A DNA stretch of 64,000 bases from Streptomyces sp. NBC_00670. Lineage in GTDB: Bacteria > Actinomycetota > Actinomycetes > Streptomycetales > Streptomycetaceae. A model generated the notes under the pieces. That model was not told where the DNA came from, made no database searches, and worked only from the letters and a program-made list of their open reading frames with translations. The stretch spans positions 1,302,001-1,366,000 of the forward strand of contig NZ_CP109017.1 of the NCBI RefSeq assembly GCF_036226765.1, given 5' to 3'. The translations under genes and the position numbers were made by a program. Shown piece by piece: positions 57,864 through 64,000 of the stretch. Positions within the stretch are counted from its first letter, which is position 1. Each line of letters starts with the position of its first letter.

Positions 57864-58424
57864 GTGCTGATCACCCACGACACCCGGCGGTCGCTCGATG
57901 CCGCGGTGGAACTGGTGAACACCGCGCCGGAGGACGACGACACGGCGGACGGGCTCGCGGATCTCGCCGCCCTCGACGCGTTCGTACGGCGCCACCGGAT
58001 GAGCGACGTCCAGTCGCTCTCGGAGTTCGACCTCTCCGCCGTGCGCAAGGTCCGCGGCAGGTTCGCGCAGATCTTCGCCGCGCCCGACGCCCGCGCCGCC
58101 GCCGGGCTGATCAACGAGCTGGTCGCCGCCGCCGGGACGACGCCCCGGCTGACCGACCACGACGGTCATGACTGGCATGTGCACTACTTCGCGCCCGGCG
58201 CGTCCGTCGCGGACCACCTGGCGGCCGACTGCGGGATGGCGCTGGCCTTCTTCGTGGTCGCCGGGGAGCAGGAGCGGCTCCGCCGCTGCGAGGCCCCCGA
58301 CTGCCGGCGCGCCTTCGTCGATCTGTCCCGCAACCGCTCGCGCCGCTACTGCGACAGCCGCACCTGCGGCAACCGCCTGCATGTGGCGGCCTACCGGGCC
58401 CGCCGCAAGGAGGCGGCCGGCTGA
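57864..58424 (+). CDS. CGNR zinc-finger (ABATE-type) regulator-like protein
   Basis: 186 residues from GTG at 57864 with GGGAG upstream; the open frame extends further 5' without a site. The N-terminal domain (LITHDTRRSLDAAVELVNT) resembles the stress-linked ABATE domain. The C-terminal zinc finger reads CEAPDCRRAFVDLSRN then RRYCDSRTCGNR, with the four Cys of the CGNR finger. Members are presumed DNA-binding regulators. Its target is not apparent. It is downstream of ssgB on the same strand but beyond the hairpin. Confidence 0.9.
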   Translation: MLITHDTRRSLDAAVELVNTAPEDDDTADGLADLAALDAFVRRHRMSDVQSLSEFDLSAVRKVRGRFAQIFAAPDARAAAGLINELVAAAGTTPRLTDHDGHDWHVHYFAPGASVADHLAADCGMALAFFVVAGEQERLRRCEAPDCRRAFVDLSRNRSRRYCDSRTCGNRLHVAAYRARRKEAAG

Positions 58425-58441
58425 CGTCCGGGGCGGACGGG

Positions 58442-58550
58442 CCGGCTTCCGGCTTCCGGCTTCCGGCTTCCGGCTTCCGGCTTCCGGCTTCCGGCTTCCG
58501 GCTTCCGGCTTCCGGCTTCCGGCTTCCGGCTTCCGGCTTCCGGCTTCCGG
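58442..58550. repeat. Heptanucleotide tandem repeat, about 15.5 copies
   Basis: A perfect run of CCGGCTT begins 17 bases after the stop of the CGNR gene and ends before GGAAGATGG. Three units make 21 bp, so the minus strand reads as a periodic GSRKPEA peptide, but there is no gene with it. No mismatch is seen within the run. Such a length of perfect 7-bp array is prone to slippage. Confidence 0.95.
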
Positions 58551-58651
58551 AAGATGGTGACCGGCGTCCGGAAGATGGTGGCCGGGGGACGGTTCCGGCG
58601 GCTGGGGCGACGGAGCCCTCGGCGGGTGGCGCCTGGGGCTCCGCGTACGGC

Positions 58652-58804
58652 TCAGAGCAGCAGCAGGTCGTGCAGTGATGCCATGAGCAGCAGACAGCCG
58701 ATCACCGCAAGGAAGATCATCAGCGGTGGCTGGGAGAGCGCGAAGAGACAGCCTCGCCGCTCCTCGGGGGGAGTGACGGGGTCGCTCTGGGGTGGGTCCA
58801 GCAT
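58652..58804 (-). CDS. Small single-helix membrane protein (50 residues)
   Basis: The ATG at 58804 opens a 50-codon frame ending TGA at 58654-58652. It reads MLDPPQSDPVTPPEERRGCL then FALSQPPLMIFLAVIGCLLL and MASLHDLLLL. A polar Pro-rich, acidic N-terminus is followed by one hydrophobic helix with no charged residue in it. It is too short for ordinary gene calling. The ribosome-binding site is weak. It looks like a real bitopic peptide because of its coherent composition; conservation was not testable here. Confidence 0.65.
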   Translation of the reverse strand: MLDPPQSDPVTPPEERRGCLFALSQPPLMIFLAVIGCLLLMASLHDLLLL

Positions 58805-59005
58805 CTCGCGGCGATGATGACGCAGCACCACCCCCCTCCGCGATCAACACGCCCGTAATGACCGGGAGTTCGCCATTATCCTTACGCGGCGGAGCGAACG
58901 TGATCACTTGGGTGCCCAGCGGTGATCCCCCATGATCCCCCGTGTCGTTTCAGCAGGTCGCCACGGAAAGGGGCGACACGGAGCAGCCCCCCACCCCGGG
59001 GGCGG

Positions 59006-59458
59006 TCATATCCCGTGCTTCTTGAGGATCGCCTCGATGTCGCTGAAGTCGTCCCCCGAGCCGCCGGCGCGCGGCGGGGCGGACTGCGGCCGGGTGGCCG
59101 GCGTGGTGGAGCCACGGCCGAGCGAGGGCTCCGAGGCCGCGGGCGCCACCGCGTCCCGTCGCGCGGCGGCCCGTGCCGCCCGGCGTTCCTTGCGGGTGCC
59201 GCCGCCGCGGCGTTCCACGGCTCTGGTCGTCGCGAACAGCACCCAGGCCAGTCCGAGCACACCGAATCCGGCCCAGGCCGTCGGACTGAAGGCCGTGTCG
59301 GCCAGCCAGCCGACCACTCCGGTCATCACCAGCCCGACCGGGACCAGTGAGTAGGCGGCGATGCGGAACGCGGCCAGGAAACGTTTGCGGTAGGCGGTGA
59401 CCGCGGCAATGCCCAGGCCGGCCGCGGAGGCGGCGGAACAGACGGTCTCGGCAAGCAT
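59006..59458 (-). CDS. Two-helix membrane protein of unknown function
   Basis: 150 residues from ATG at 59458, preceded by GGAGG. Two hydrophobic segments (FRIAAYSLVPVGLVMTGVVG and WAGFGVLGLAWVLFATTRAV) follow a short N-terminus (MLAETVCSAASAAGLGIAAV). The rest is a basic, disordered cytosolic tail ending in SGDDFSDIEAILKKHGI, an amphipathic end reminiscent of a short interaction peptide. No known family recognised. A small hairpin (GTCGCC/GGCGAC, 58957-58977) lies beyond the stop. Confidence 0.8.
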   Translation of the reverse strand: MLAETVCSAASAAGLGIAAVTAYRKRFLAAFRIAAYSLVPVGLVMTGVVGWLADTAFSPTAWAGFGVLGLAWVLFATTRAVERRGGGTRKERRAARAAARRDAVAPAASEPSLGRGSTTPATRPQSAPPRAGGSGDDFSDIEAILKKHGI

Positions 59459-59721
59459 CCGGTCCTCCAGGCGAGCTCGGCAGGGCGGGCAGTCGGTCGG
59501 TTCGTCCCTTCCATCCTGCACCGTTCCCGGTCCGAAGTGCCACGGTCAGGCCCGAACCTCAGGGACAACCTCAGGGTCGTCTCGGGGTCGGCTCCTCCCC
59601 CGGGCCGGGTCGGTACTCCACCCTTCTCCACCCTGGGCACCGCACGACCGGCCCGGTCTCCACCCGGCGGTGGAAGACCCAGCGGTTTGGACCGGCTCAC
59701 CGGCCCTGGGAGACTGTGACC

Positions 59722-60258
59722 ATGAGCGACACCTCCCCCGCCTCCCCGGTCACCCCGGCCGCGCCCGTCGTGCTGGACGTCTGGTGCGAACTCCAGTGCC
59801 CGGACTGCCGTCGGTCCCTCGACGACCTGCACACGCTGCGCGCCCGCTACGGCGAGCGGCTGGAGCTGCGGCTGCGGCACTTCCCGCTGGAGAAGCACAA
59901 GCACGCCTTCGCTGCCGCGCAGGCCGCCGAGGAGGCCCTGGCACAGGGGAAGGGCTGGCCGTACGTGGAGGCCGTCCTCGCCCGGGTGGCGGAGCTGGAG
60001 CGGGCCGGCGAGCCGCTCCTCGTCGAGGTGGCCCGGGAACTGGGCCTGGACGCCGAGGAGTTCGACACCGCGCTGATCGACGGCCGGCACATCCTGATCG
60101 TCGACGCCGACCAGGCAGAGGGCAAGGCGATCGGCGTGACCGGCACGCCGACGTACGTCATCGGGGGCGAGCTCCTCGACGGCGGCAAGAGCCAGGAGGG
60201 GCTGCTCGCCCGCATCGAGGAGCTCGCGGACCGGCTGCTCGCCGAAGCCGGAGCTTGA
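59722..60258 (+). CDS. DsbA-family thioredoxin-fold protein
   Basis: 178 residues from ATG at 59722 (GGGAG nine bases upstream). It has the thioredoxin-fold active site ELQCPDCRRSLDDL (CPDC), a helical insertion (HAFAAAQAAEEALAQGKGWP) and the cis-Pro loop VTGTPTYVIGGELL. No signal peptide is present, so it is cytosolic like FrnE/DsbA-type isomerases. It might be reoxidised by unknown partners. The VKOR-family protein at 16541-17206 is membrane-bound and not obviously linked. The stop codon overlaps the first unit of the 29-bp repeat. Confidence 0.9.
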   Translation: MSDTSPASPVTPAAPVVLDVWCELQCPDCRRSLDDLHTLRARYGERLELRLRHFPLEKHKHAFAAAQAAEEALAQGKGWPYVEAVLARVAELERAGEPLLVEVARELGLDAEEFDTALIDGRHILIVDADQAEGKAIGVTGTPTYVIGGELLDGGKSQEGLLARIEELADRLLAEAGA

Positions 60259-60430
60259 GCCGAACCCCCATCCCGAGCCCGAGCGGAGCCGAACCCCCGA
60301 CCCGAGCCCGAGCGGAGCCGAACCCCCGACCCGAGCCCGAGCGGAGCCGAACCCCCGACCCGAGCCCGAGCGGAGCCGAACCCCCGACCCGAGCCCGAGC
60401 GGAGCCGAACCCCCAACCCGAGCCCGAGCG
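60257..60430. repeat. 29-bp tandem repeat, six copies
   Basis: Units start GAGCCGAACCCCCGACCCGA at 60257, 60286, 60315, 60344, 60373 and 60402, nearly identical (only the first and last show CAT or CAA for CGA). They begin in the DsbA-like gene's stop codon and lie between convergent genes. There are no spacers, so it is not a CRISPR array. Confidence 0.95.
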
Positions 60431-60472
60431 GAGCCGGGGGCCCGCCCGCCCCGCCGCCGAAGCCGGTCGCCC

Positions 60473-61309
60473 CTACAGCAGGCCCTGCACCAGATCCTTC
60501 CGCACCCGATGCGTCACCGTCGTGTAGCCGAGCGATTCGTACAGGCGCTCGGCGGGGGTGTTGCCCGCGAAGACGTTCAGCCCTATCTCGGGGCTGCCGG
60601 AGGCGAGGGCGTACGCCTCCGCCGCCAGCATCAGGGAGCGGCCGTGGCCCCGGCCCCGGTGGGCGGCGTCCACCTCGACGTCCCACACGTACGCCGCCCC
60701 GTCCCGGGGGCTCAGCCACAGGGTGCCGACCGTGCTTCCCTCGTGCTCCAGGACGGCCAGCGACACCCCCGGGGTGGCGGGCCCCTGGGGCAGTCGCTTC
60801 GCCTGGTCGCGCTCCGCGTGCTCCCTGGCCTGCGCCGCGGGCATGCCGCGGGCCGCGCAGGCCTCGACGTACCGCTGGACCGCGAGGCCCCGCCAGACGT
60901 CGAACTCCTCGGCGGTCATCGTCCGGGCCCGGCTGCCCTCGGGCAGCGCGGGCGCGGTGTCGCCGAGCCGCTTGACCATGATCCGGCTGCGCGGCACGTA
61001 TCCGAGCACGGCGGCCAGCCGCAGGCCGGCGTCGGAGCCCCCGGGGACGTCCGCCTCGATCCGCTCGCAGCCCCAGCCGCGGGCGACCTCCTCCGCGGCC
61101 AGCACGGCCACCGTGGCGCGGCCGCGCCGCCGGTCCGGTTCCTCGATGCGCAGTCCGTCCAGGACGCCGGTGGCCGGTCCGAAGACCGGGTCGGTCGACA
61201 GGGTTATCTCGCCGGCCGGACGGCTGTTGACGCACACCTGGTAGTGGCGCCGCCGGGTGCCGTCCGCGGACTGCTGGAGCGGCTCGGTCGGCCGCAGGGT
61301 GGTGGTCAT
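60473..61309 (-). CDS. Tandem GNAT-fold acetyltransferase
   Basis: 278 residues with two GNAT-type halves. The first (about 20-115) has LDGLRIEEPDRRRGRATVAV, with the RRGRA acetyl-CoA-loop pattern. The second (about 180-275) has YVWDVEVDAAHRGRGHGRSL and the closing NVFAGNTPAERLYESLGYTT. The second is closest to canonical GNAT acetyltransferases. No substrate can be named. It is convergent with the DsbA-like gene across the 29-bp repeat and upstream of nothing obvious. Confidence 0.9.
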   Translation of the reverse strand: MTTTLRPTEPLQQSADGTRRRHYQVCVNSRPAGEITLSTDPVFGPATGVLDGLRIEEPDRRRGRATVAVLAAEEVARGWGCERIEADVPGGSDAGLRLAAVLGYVPRSRIMVKRLGDTAPALPEGSRARTMTAEEFDVWRGLAVQRYVEACAARGMPAAQAREHAERDQAKRLPQGPATPGVSLAVLEHEGSTVGTLWLSPRDGAAYVWDVEVDAAHRGRGHGRSLMLAAEAYALASGSPEIGLNVFAGNTPAERLYESLGYTTVTHRVRKDLVQGLL

Positions 61310-61380
61310 CGGTCCTTTTCTACCTGGTCACCGGCCCCGGGTCAGCACGGTTTACCGGGCTTGGCGATCCCGCCGGGTGC

Positions 61381-62202
61381 TCACGGATCGAGGTCGTCCG
61401 CCGCCCGCTCCGCGAAGACGCGCATGGCCTTGGTGGTCACCGGCCCCGGGGCGCCGGGCAGTTCCCGGTCGTCGATCCGGTGCACGGCCTGGACGTCGCG
61501 CAGGGTCGAGGTGAGGAAGACCTCCTCCGCCCGGTCCAGCACGTCCAGCGGCAGCTCCGTCTCCTTGGCGCCCGTCCACTCGACGGTCAGCGCGCGCGTG
61601 ATGCCCGCGAGGCAGCCGGAGGCGACGGGCGGGGTGTGGATCTCGCCGTCCAGGACGACGAAGACGTTGGAGCCGGTGCCCTCGCACAGCTGTCCGACCG
61701 TGTTGGCGAACAGCGCCTCGGAGGCGCCGTGTTCGCGGGCGCGGGCCAGGGCGACGACGTTCTCGGCGTACGACGTGGTCTTCAGGCCGGTCAGGGCGCC
61801 GCGTTCGTTGCGGGTCCAGGGAACGGTGATCACGGCGGTGGAGTCGGGCCGCCGGGTGGTCTCGCCCAGGGCGACGACCAGGGTGGTGCCCTGGTTCCCG
61901 CGGTCCGAACCGAGCGGGCCGTGGCCGCCGGTGTAGGTGAGCCGCAGCCGGCCGAGCGGCATGGGGTTGGCCTCCAGGACGGCGGCGCAGGCACGGCGGA
62001 TCTCGTCGTGGTCGGGGTCCGGCAGGCCGAGCCCGCGGGCCGAGCGGGTCAGCCGGTCCAGGTGCCGGGTCAGGGCGAACGGCCGGCCGTCTTCCGCCTT
62101 CACCGTCTCGAAGATGCCGTCGCCGACGGTCAGTCCGTGGTCGAGGACGGAGACGCGGGCGGAGTCGATGTCCTGCAGCCCGCCGTCCAGCCAGATCTTC
62201 AC
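61381..62202 (-). CDS. pabC: Aminodeoxychorismate lyase (class IV PLP aminotransferase family)
   Basis: 273 residues from GTG at 62202, overlapping the pabB stop (GTGA). PLP fold type IV: DHGLTVGDGIFETVKAEDGR at the N-terminus, the Lys in LKTTSYAENVVALARAREHG, and CEGTGSNVFVVLDGEIHTPP. The coupling to pabB points to 4-amino-4-deoxychorismate lyase, which yields p-aminobenzoate for folate. A branched-chain or D-amino acid aminotransferase would share the fold, so context decides. Confidence 0.88.
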   Translation of the reverse strand: MKIWLDGGLQDIDSARVSVLDHGLTVGDGIFETVKAEDGRPFALTRHLDRLTRSARGLGLPDPDHDEIRRACAAVLEANPMPLGRLRLTYTGGHGPLGSDRGNQGTTLVVALGETTRRPDSTAVITVPWTRNERGALTGLKTTSYAENVVALARAREHGASEALFANTVGQLCEGTGSNVFVVLDGEIHTPPVASGCLAGITRALTVEWTGAKETELPLDVLDRAEEVFLTSTLRDVQAVHRIDDRELPGAPGPVTTKAMRVFAERAADDLDP

Positions 62203-63284
62203 GCGGTTCCTCCACGCTCGTCGTCGTACGTGCGCGACGCGTCGTCCGTACCCGACCCGTCGTAGTCGTGCGTGCCCGACGCTATCGCCAGCAGCCGGGA
62301 CGCCTTGAGTTCGGTCTCGCGCCACTCCCGCTCCGGGTCCGAGCCCCAGGTGATGCCGGCGCCGGTGCCGAAGCGCAGGACCCCGGCCGCGCGGTCGGCC
62401 CAGAAGGTGCGGATCCCGACCGCCAGTTCGCCGGTCCCCCGGTCGGCGTCGACCCAGCCGATGCCGCCGCAGTAGGGGCCGCGGGGCGCGGTCTCCAGCG
62501 CGTCGATGATCCGCAGGGCGCTGGGCTTGGGGGCGCCGGTGACGGAGCCGGGCGGGAACGCGGCGGCGAGCAGCCCGGGCCAGCCGGTTCCCGCGCGCAG
62601 TTCGCCGCGGACCGTGGAGACCAGGTGCACCAGGCCCGGATGCTTCTCGACGGCGCACAGGTCGGGGACGGTCACACTGCCGGGGACACACACGCGTCCG
62701 AGATCGTTGCGGACGAGGTCCACGATCATCACGTTCTCGGCGTGGTCCTTGTCGAGGAGGTCGGCCTCGGTGCGCCCGGTGCCCTTGATGGGGCCGGACT
62801 CGACGACGTTCCCGGTGCGGCGCAGGAAGAGTTCGGGTGAGGCGGTGGCGATCTCCACGCCGTGCCCGGGCAGACGCATCGTTCCCGCGTACGGCGCGGG
62901 GTTGCCGGCGGCCAGCAGGGCGGTCAGCGCGTCGACGTCGGCGTCGGGCGCCAGCGGGGCGGACAGCACACGGCAGAGGTTGGCCTGGTAGACCTCGCCG
63001 GCCGCGATGTGGTCGCGGATCCGCCGTACGCCCGCGGTGTACGCGGCACGGTCGAGGGAGGACGTCCAGGCACCGGGGGCCGGGCCGCGCCAGGCGCCCG
63101 GCACGGGGGCGGGCACCGGAGCGGGCCGTACATCACGGAAGCGGGCGCAGACCGTACGGCCCTCGAAATCGGCGCACACGGCCCAGAAACCGGCGGAGTC
63201 GAGGGCGGCCGGATCGGCGGTGACGTCGAGGAGCCCGGTGGCGAGGAGGCCGCCGAAGCGGGCGAGAGGGGGCAGGTCCAGCAC
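62199..63284 (-). CDS. pabB: Aminodeoxychorismate synthase component I
   Basis: 361 residues from GTG at 63284. Chorismate-binding enzyme: IRDHIAAGEVYQANLCRVL, EIATASPELFLRR, SGPIKGTGRTEADLLDKDHA and the closing FGTGAGITWGSDPEREWRET. The PIKGT lysine marks aminodeoxychorismate synthase rather than anthranilate synthase (PIAGT). The glutaminase partner PabA is not in the window. No ribosome-binding site precedes the GTG; a TAGACT -10 box sits seven bases upstream, so a leaderless mRNA is likely. Confidence 0.9.
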   Translation of the reverse strand: MLDLPPLARFGGLLATGLLDVTADPAALDSAGFWAVCADFEGRTVCARFRDVRPAPVPAPVPGAWRGPAPGAWTSSLDRAAYTAGVRRIRDHIAAGEVYQANLCRVLSAPLAPDADVDALTALLAAGNPAPYAGTMRLPGHGVEIATASPELFLRRTGNVVESGPIKGTGRTEADLLDKDHAENVMIVDLVRNDLGRVCVPGSVTVPDLCAVEKHPGLVHLVSTVRGELRAGTGWPGLLAAAFPPGSVTGAPKPSALRIIDALETAPRGPYCGGIGWVDADRGTGELAVGIRTFWADRAAGVLRFGTGAGITWGSDPEREWRETELKASRLLAIASGTHDYDGSGTDDASRTYDDERGGTA

Positions 63285-63291
63285 GGTGGCG

Positions 63292-63297
63292 AGTCTA
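63292..63297 (-). promoter_or_regulatory. TAGACT -10 element giving leaderless pabB
   Basis: TAGACT on the minus strand with seven bases to the GTG at 63284, which places the transcription start at or next to the start codon. A -35 TTGAC is not obvious in the GC-rich sequence upstream. Confidence 0.5.
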
Positions 63298-63438
63298 GGC
63301 GGGCGCGCCGCGCGTGCTCCCGCCGTGCCCCTGAGCAGGTGCGGGGCAGCACGCTGCGCAAACGCGTTTTTGTGCTGGCCCCGGAATCCGCTAGAGTTCA
63401 ACACGTCGCCGGGCCGCGCGAGCGGGCCGGAAGGACAG

Positions 63439-63511
63439 GCGGACGTAGCTCAGTTGGTAGAGCGCAACCTTGCCAAGGTTGAGGTCGCGAGTTCGAGCCT
63501 CGTCGTCCGCT
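63439..63511 (+). tRNA. tRNA-Gly (GCC)
   Basis: 73 nt. Acceptor GCGGACG/CGTCCGC, anticodon stem CAACC/GGTTG with loop TTGCCAA (anticodon GCC), T-loop GTTCGAGCC. CCA is not encoded. First of five tRNAs in a row. Confidence 0.97.
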
Positions 63512-63549
63512 CGAAGGAAGCGGGTAGCCCTTCGGGGTCGCCCGCTCCT

Positions 63550-63620
63550 GGTGGAGTGGCCGAGAGGCGAGGCAACGGCCTGCAAAGCCGTCTACACGGG
63601 TTCAAATCCCGTCTCCACCT
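63550..63620 (+). tRNA. tRNA-Cys (GCA)
   Basis: 71 nt, with CCA following at 63621-63623. Acceptor GGTGGAG/CTCCACC, anticodon stem ACGGC/GCCGT with loop CTGCAAA (anticodon GCA). Confidence 0.97.
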
Positions 63621-63624
63621 CCAA

Positions 63625-63696
63625 GGACGATTAGCTCAGCGGGAGAGCGCTTCCCTGACACGGAAGAGGTCACTGGTTCAATCCCAGTATCGTCCA
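63625..63696 (+). tRNA. tRNA-Val (GAC), copy 1
   Basis: 72 nt. Acceptor GGACGAT/ATCGTCC, anticodon stem CTTCC/GGAAG with loop CTGACAC (anticodon GAC). It starts two bases after the Cys tRNA's CCA. Confidence 0.97.
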
Positions 63697-63732
63697 CTGG
63701 ATCCACCGGCACCTTCGGCCGGATCCGTACCC

Positions 63733-63804
63733 GCGCGATTAGCTCAGCGGGAGAGCGCTTCCCTGACACGGAAGAGGTCACTGGTTCAATCCCAGTATCG
63801 CGCA
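63733..63804 (+). tRNA. tRNA-Val (GAC), copy 2 with altered acceptor stem
   Basis: Same body as copies 1 and 3, but the acceptor stem reads GCGCGAT/ATCGCGC, with two compensated base-pair changes. Anticodon GAC. Confidence 0.97.
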
Positions 63805-63854
63805 CGCAGTATCTGTGATCACGGCTCGCGGAGTCCGTACGGTCACGGTCCCGA

Positions 63855-63926
63855 GGACGATTAGCTCAGCGGGAGAGCGCTTCCCTGACACGGAAGAGGT
63901 CACTGGTTCAATCCCAGTATCGTCCA
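63855..63926 (+). tRNA. tRNA-Val (GAC), copy 3
   Basis: Identical to copy 1 (acceptor GGACGAT/ATCGTCC, anticodon GAC). A terminator follows. Confidence 0.97.
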
Positions 63927-63934
63927 CACAGCCC

Positions 63935-63963
63935 GAAGCCCCCGGTCCCCGACCGGGGGCTTC
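63935..63963 (+). terminator. Terminator of the tRNA cluster
   Basis: A 13-bp perfect stem GAAGCCCCCGGTC/GACCGGGGGCTTC around CCC, starting nine bases after the last tRNA. The sequence then runs to the window edge without a gene start that I can support. Confidence 0.85.
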
Positions 63964-64000
63964 GTCGTGCCCGCTCAGCTGGAGAACAGCATGTGGCCGA

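Noticed and set aside
58442..58550. Protein repeat GSRKPEA on the minus strand
   Set aside because: It is the translation of the heptamer array in every third unit and belongs to no supported gene.
60257..60430. 29-bp repeat as CRISPR array
   Set aside because: The units abut with no spacers and no cas genes are in the window, so this is a simple tandem repeat.
63007..63864. Open frame running through pabB 5' end and the tRNA cluster
   Set aside because: It overlaps four tRNA genes and the antisense of pabB, so it is a shadow.

Overview
The window is a stretch of the conserved core of a Streptomyces chromosome. The evidence is very high GC with GTG starts, BldD at the left edge, SsgB near the right edge, and a gene order (bldD-nusB-efp-pepP, aroB/K/C/E, mltG-ruvX-alaS, rpsD, rarA, hisS, rel-apt-secFD-yajC-ruvBAC, pdxST, pimA-patA-pgsA, thrS, ssgB) that I recall from S. 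coelicolor. No plasmid, prophage, insertion sequence, integrase or CRISPR array is visible.

Layout. 1-421 is the 3' part of bldD. 514-2702 is the nusB/efp/M24-peptidase run. 2776-3777 is a proline-rich P-loop kinase. 4113-13797 holds shikimate-pathway genes (aroB, aroK, aroC, aroE), then mltG, ruvX, alaS and two small envelope-type proteins, all on the minus strand. 14061-21920 holds rpsD with a long structured leader, rarA, a VKOR-family protein, hisS, a beta-lactamase-fold hydrolase, a membrane-anchored cyclophilin and a DUF349 protein. 22145-34795 is one long minus-strand block: YebC, ruvCAB (Holliday junctions), yajC-secD-secF (export motor), apt and the bifunctional (p)ppGpp enzyme Rel, followed by PLP synthase pdxST and a LemA-like protein. 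34823-37673 encodes phosphatidylinositol-mannoside synthesis (pgsA, patA, pimA). 37992-46843 holds an EF-G paralogue, a large membrane protein, a HIT protein, a K+ channel, thrS and a DEDDh-type exonuclease. 46867-48714 is a DUF2207 protein.

Accessory part. Two identical tRNA-Val(CAC) genes (48832-48903 and 56388-56459), lying in a 77-bp direct repeat, bracket a 7.5-kb module. It contains a sugar ABC importer without its own ATPase, a YesL/DUF624 membrane protein, a Tat-exported exo-rhamnogalacturonan-lyase-family protein and an SRPBCC protein. The set looks like pectin (rhamnogalacturonan) scavenging, with two LacI-type operator-like sites at its promoter.

Right end. A PGPGW membrane protein, ssgB, a CGNR zinc-finger regulator, a 50-residue membrane protein not in the supplied gene calls, a two-helix membrane protein, a DsbA-like protein, a GNAT protein, pabC-pabB (p-aminobenzoate) and a cluster of five tRNAs (Gly, Cys, Val x3).

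Non-coding structure is unusually rich. A multi-hairpin module recurs at the 3' ends of several minus-strand genes, in one case containing the rel stop codon. There are three different tandem repeats (42, 7 and 29 bp units). Several leaders (rpsD, thrS, the DUF349 gene) can fold into strong hairpins. Several proteins have lost canonical catalytic residues: the M24 peptidase, the DEDDh exonuclease and the EF-G paralogue. Start codons were chosen by ribosome-binding sites, overlap with neighbours and family length; where I am unsure the entry says so.
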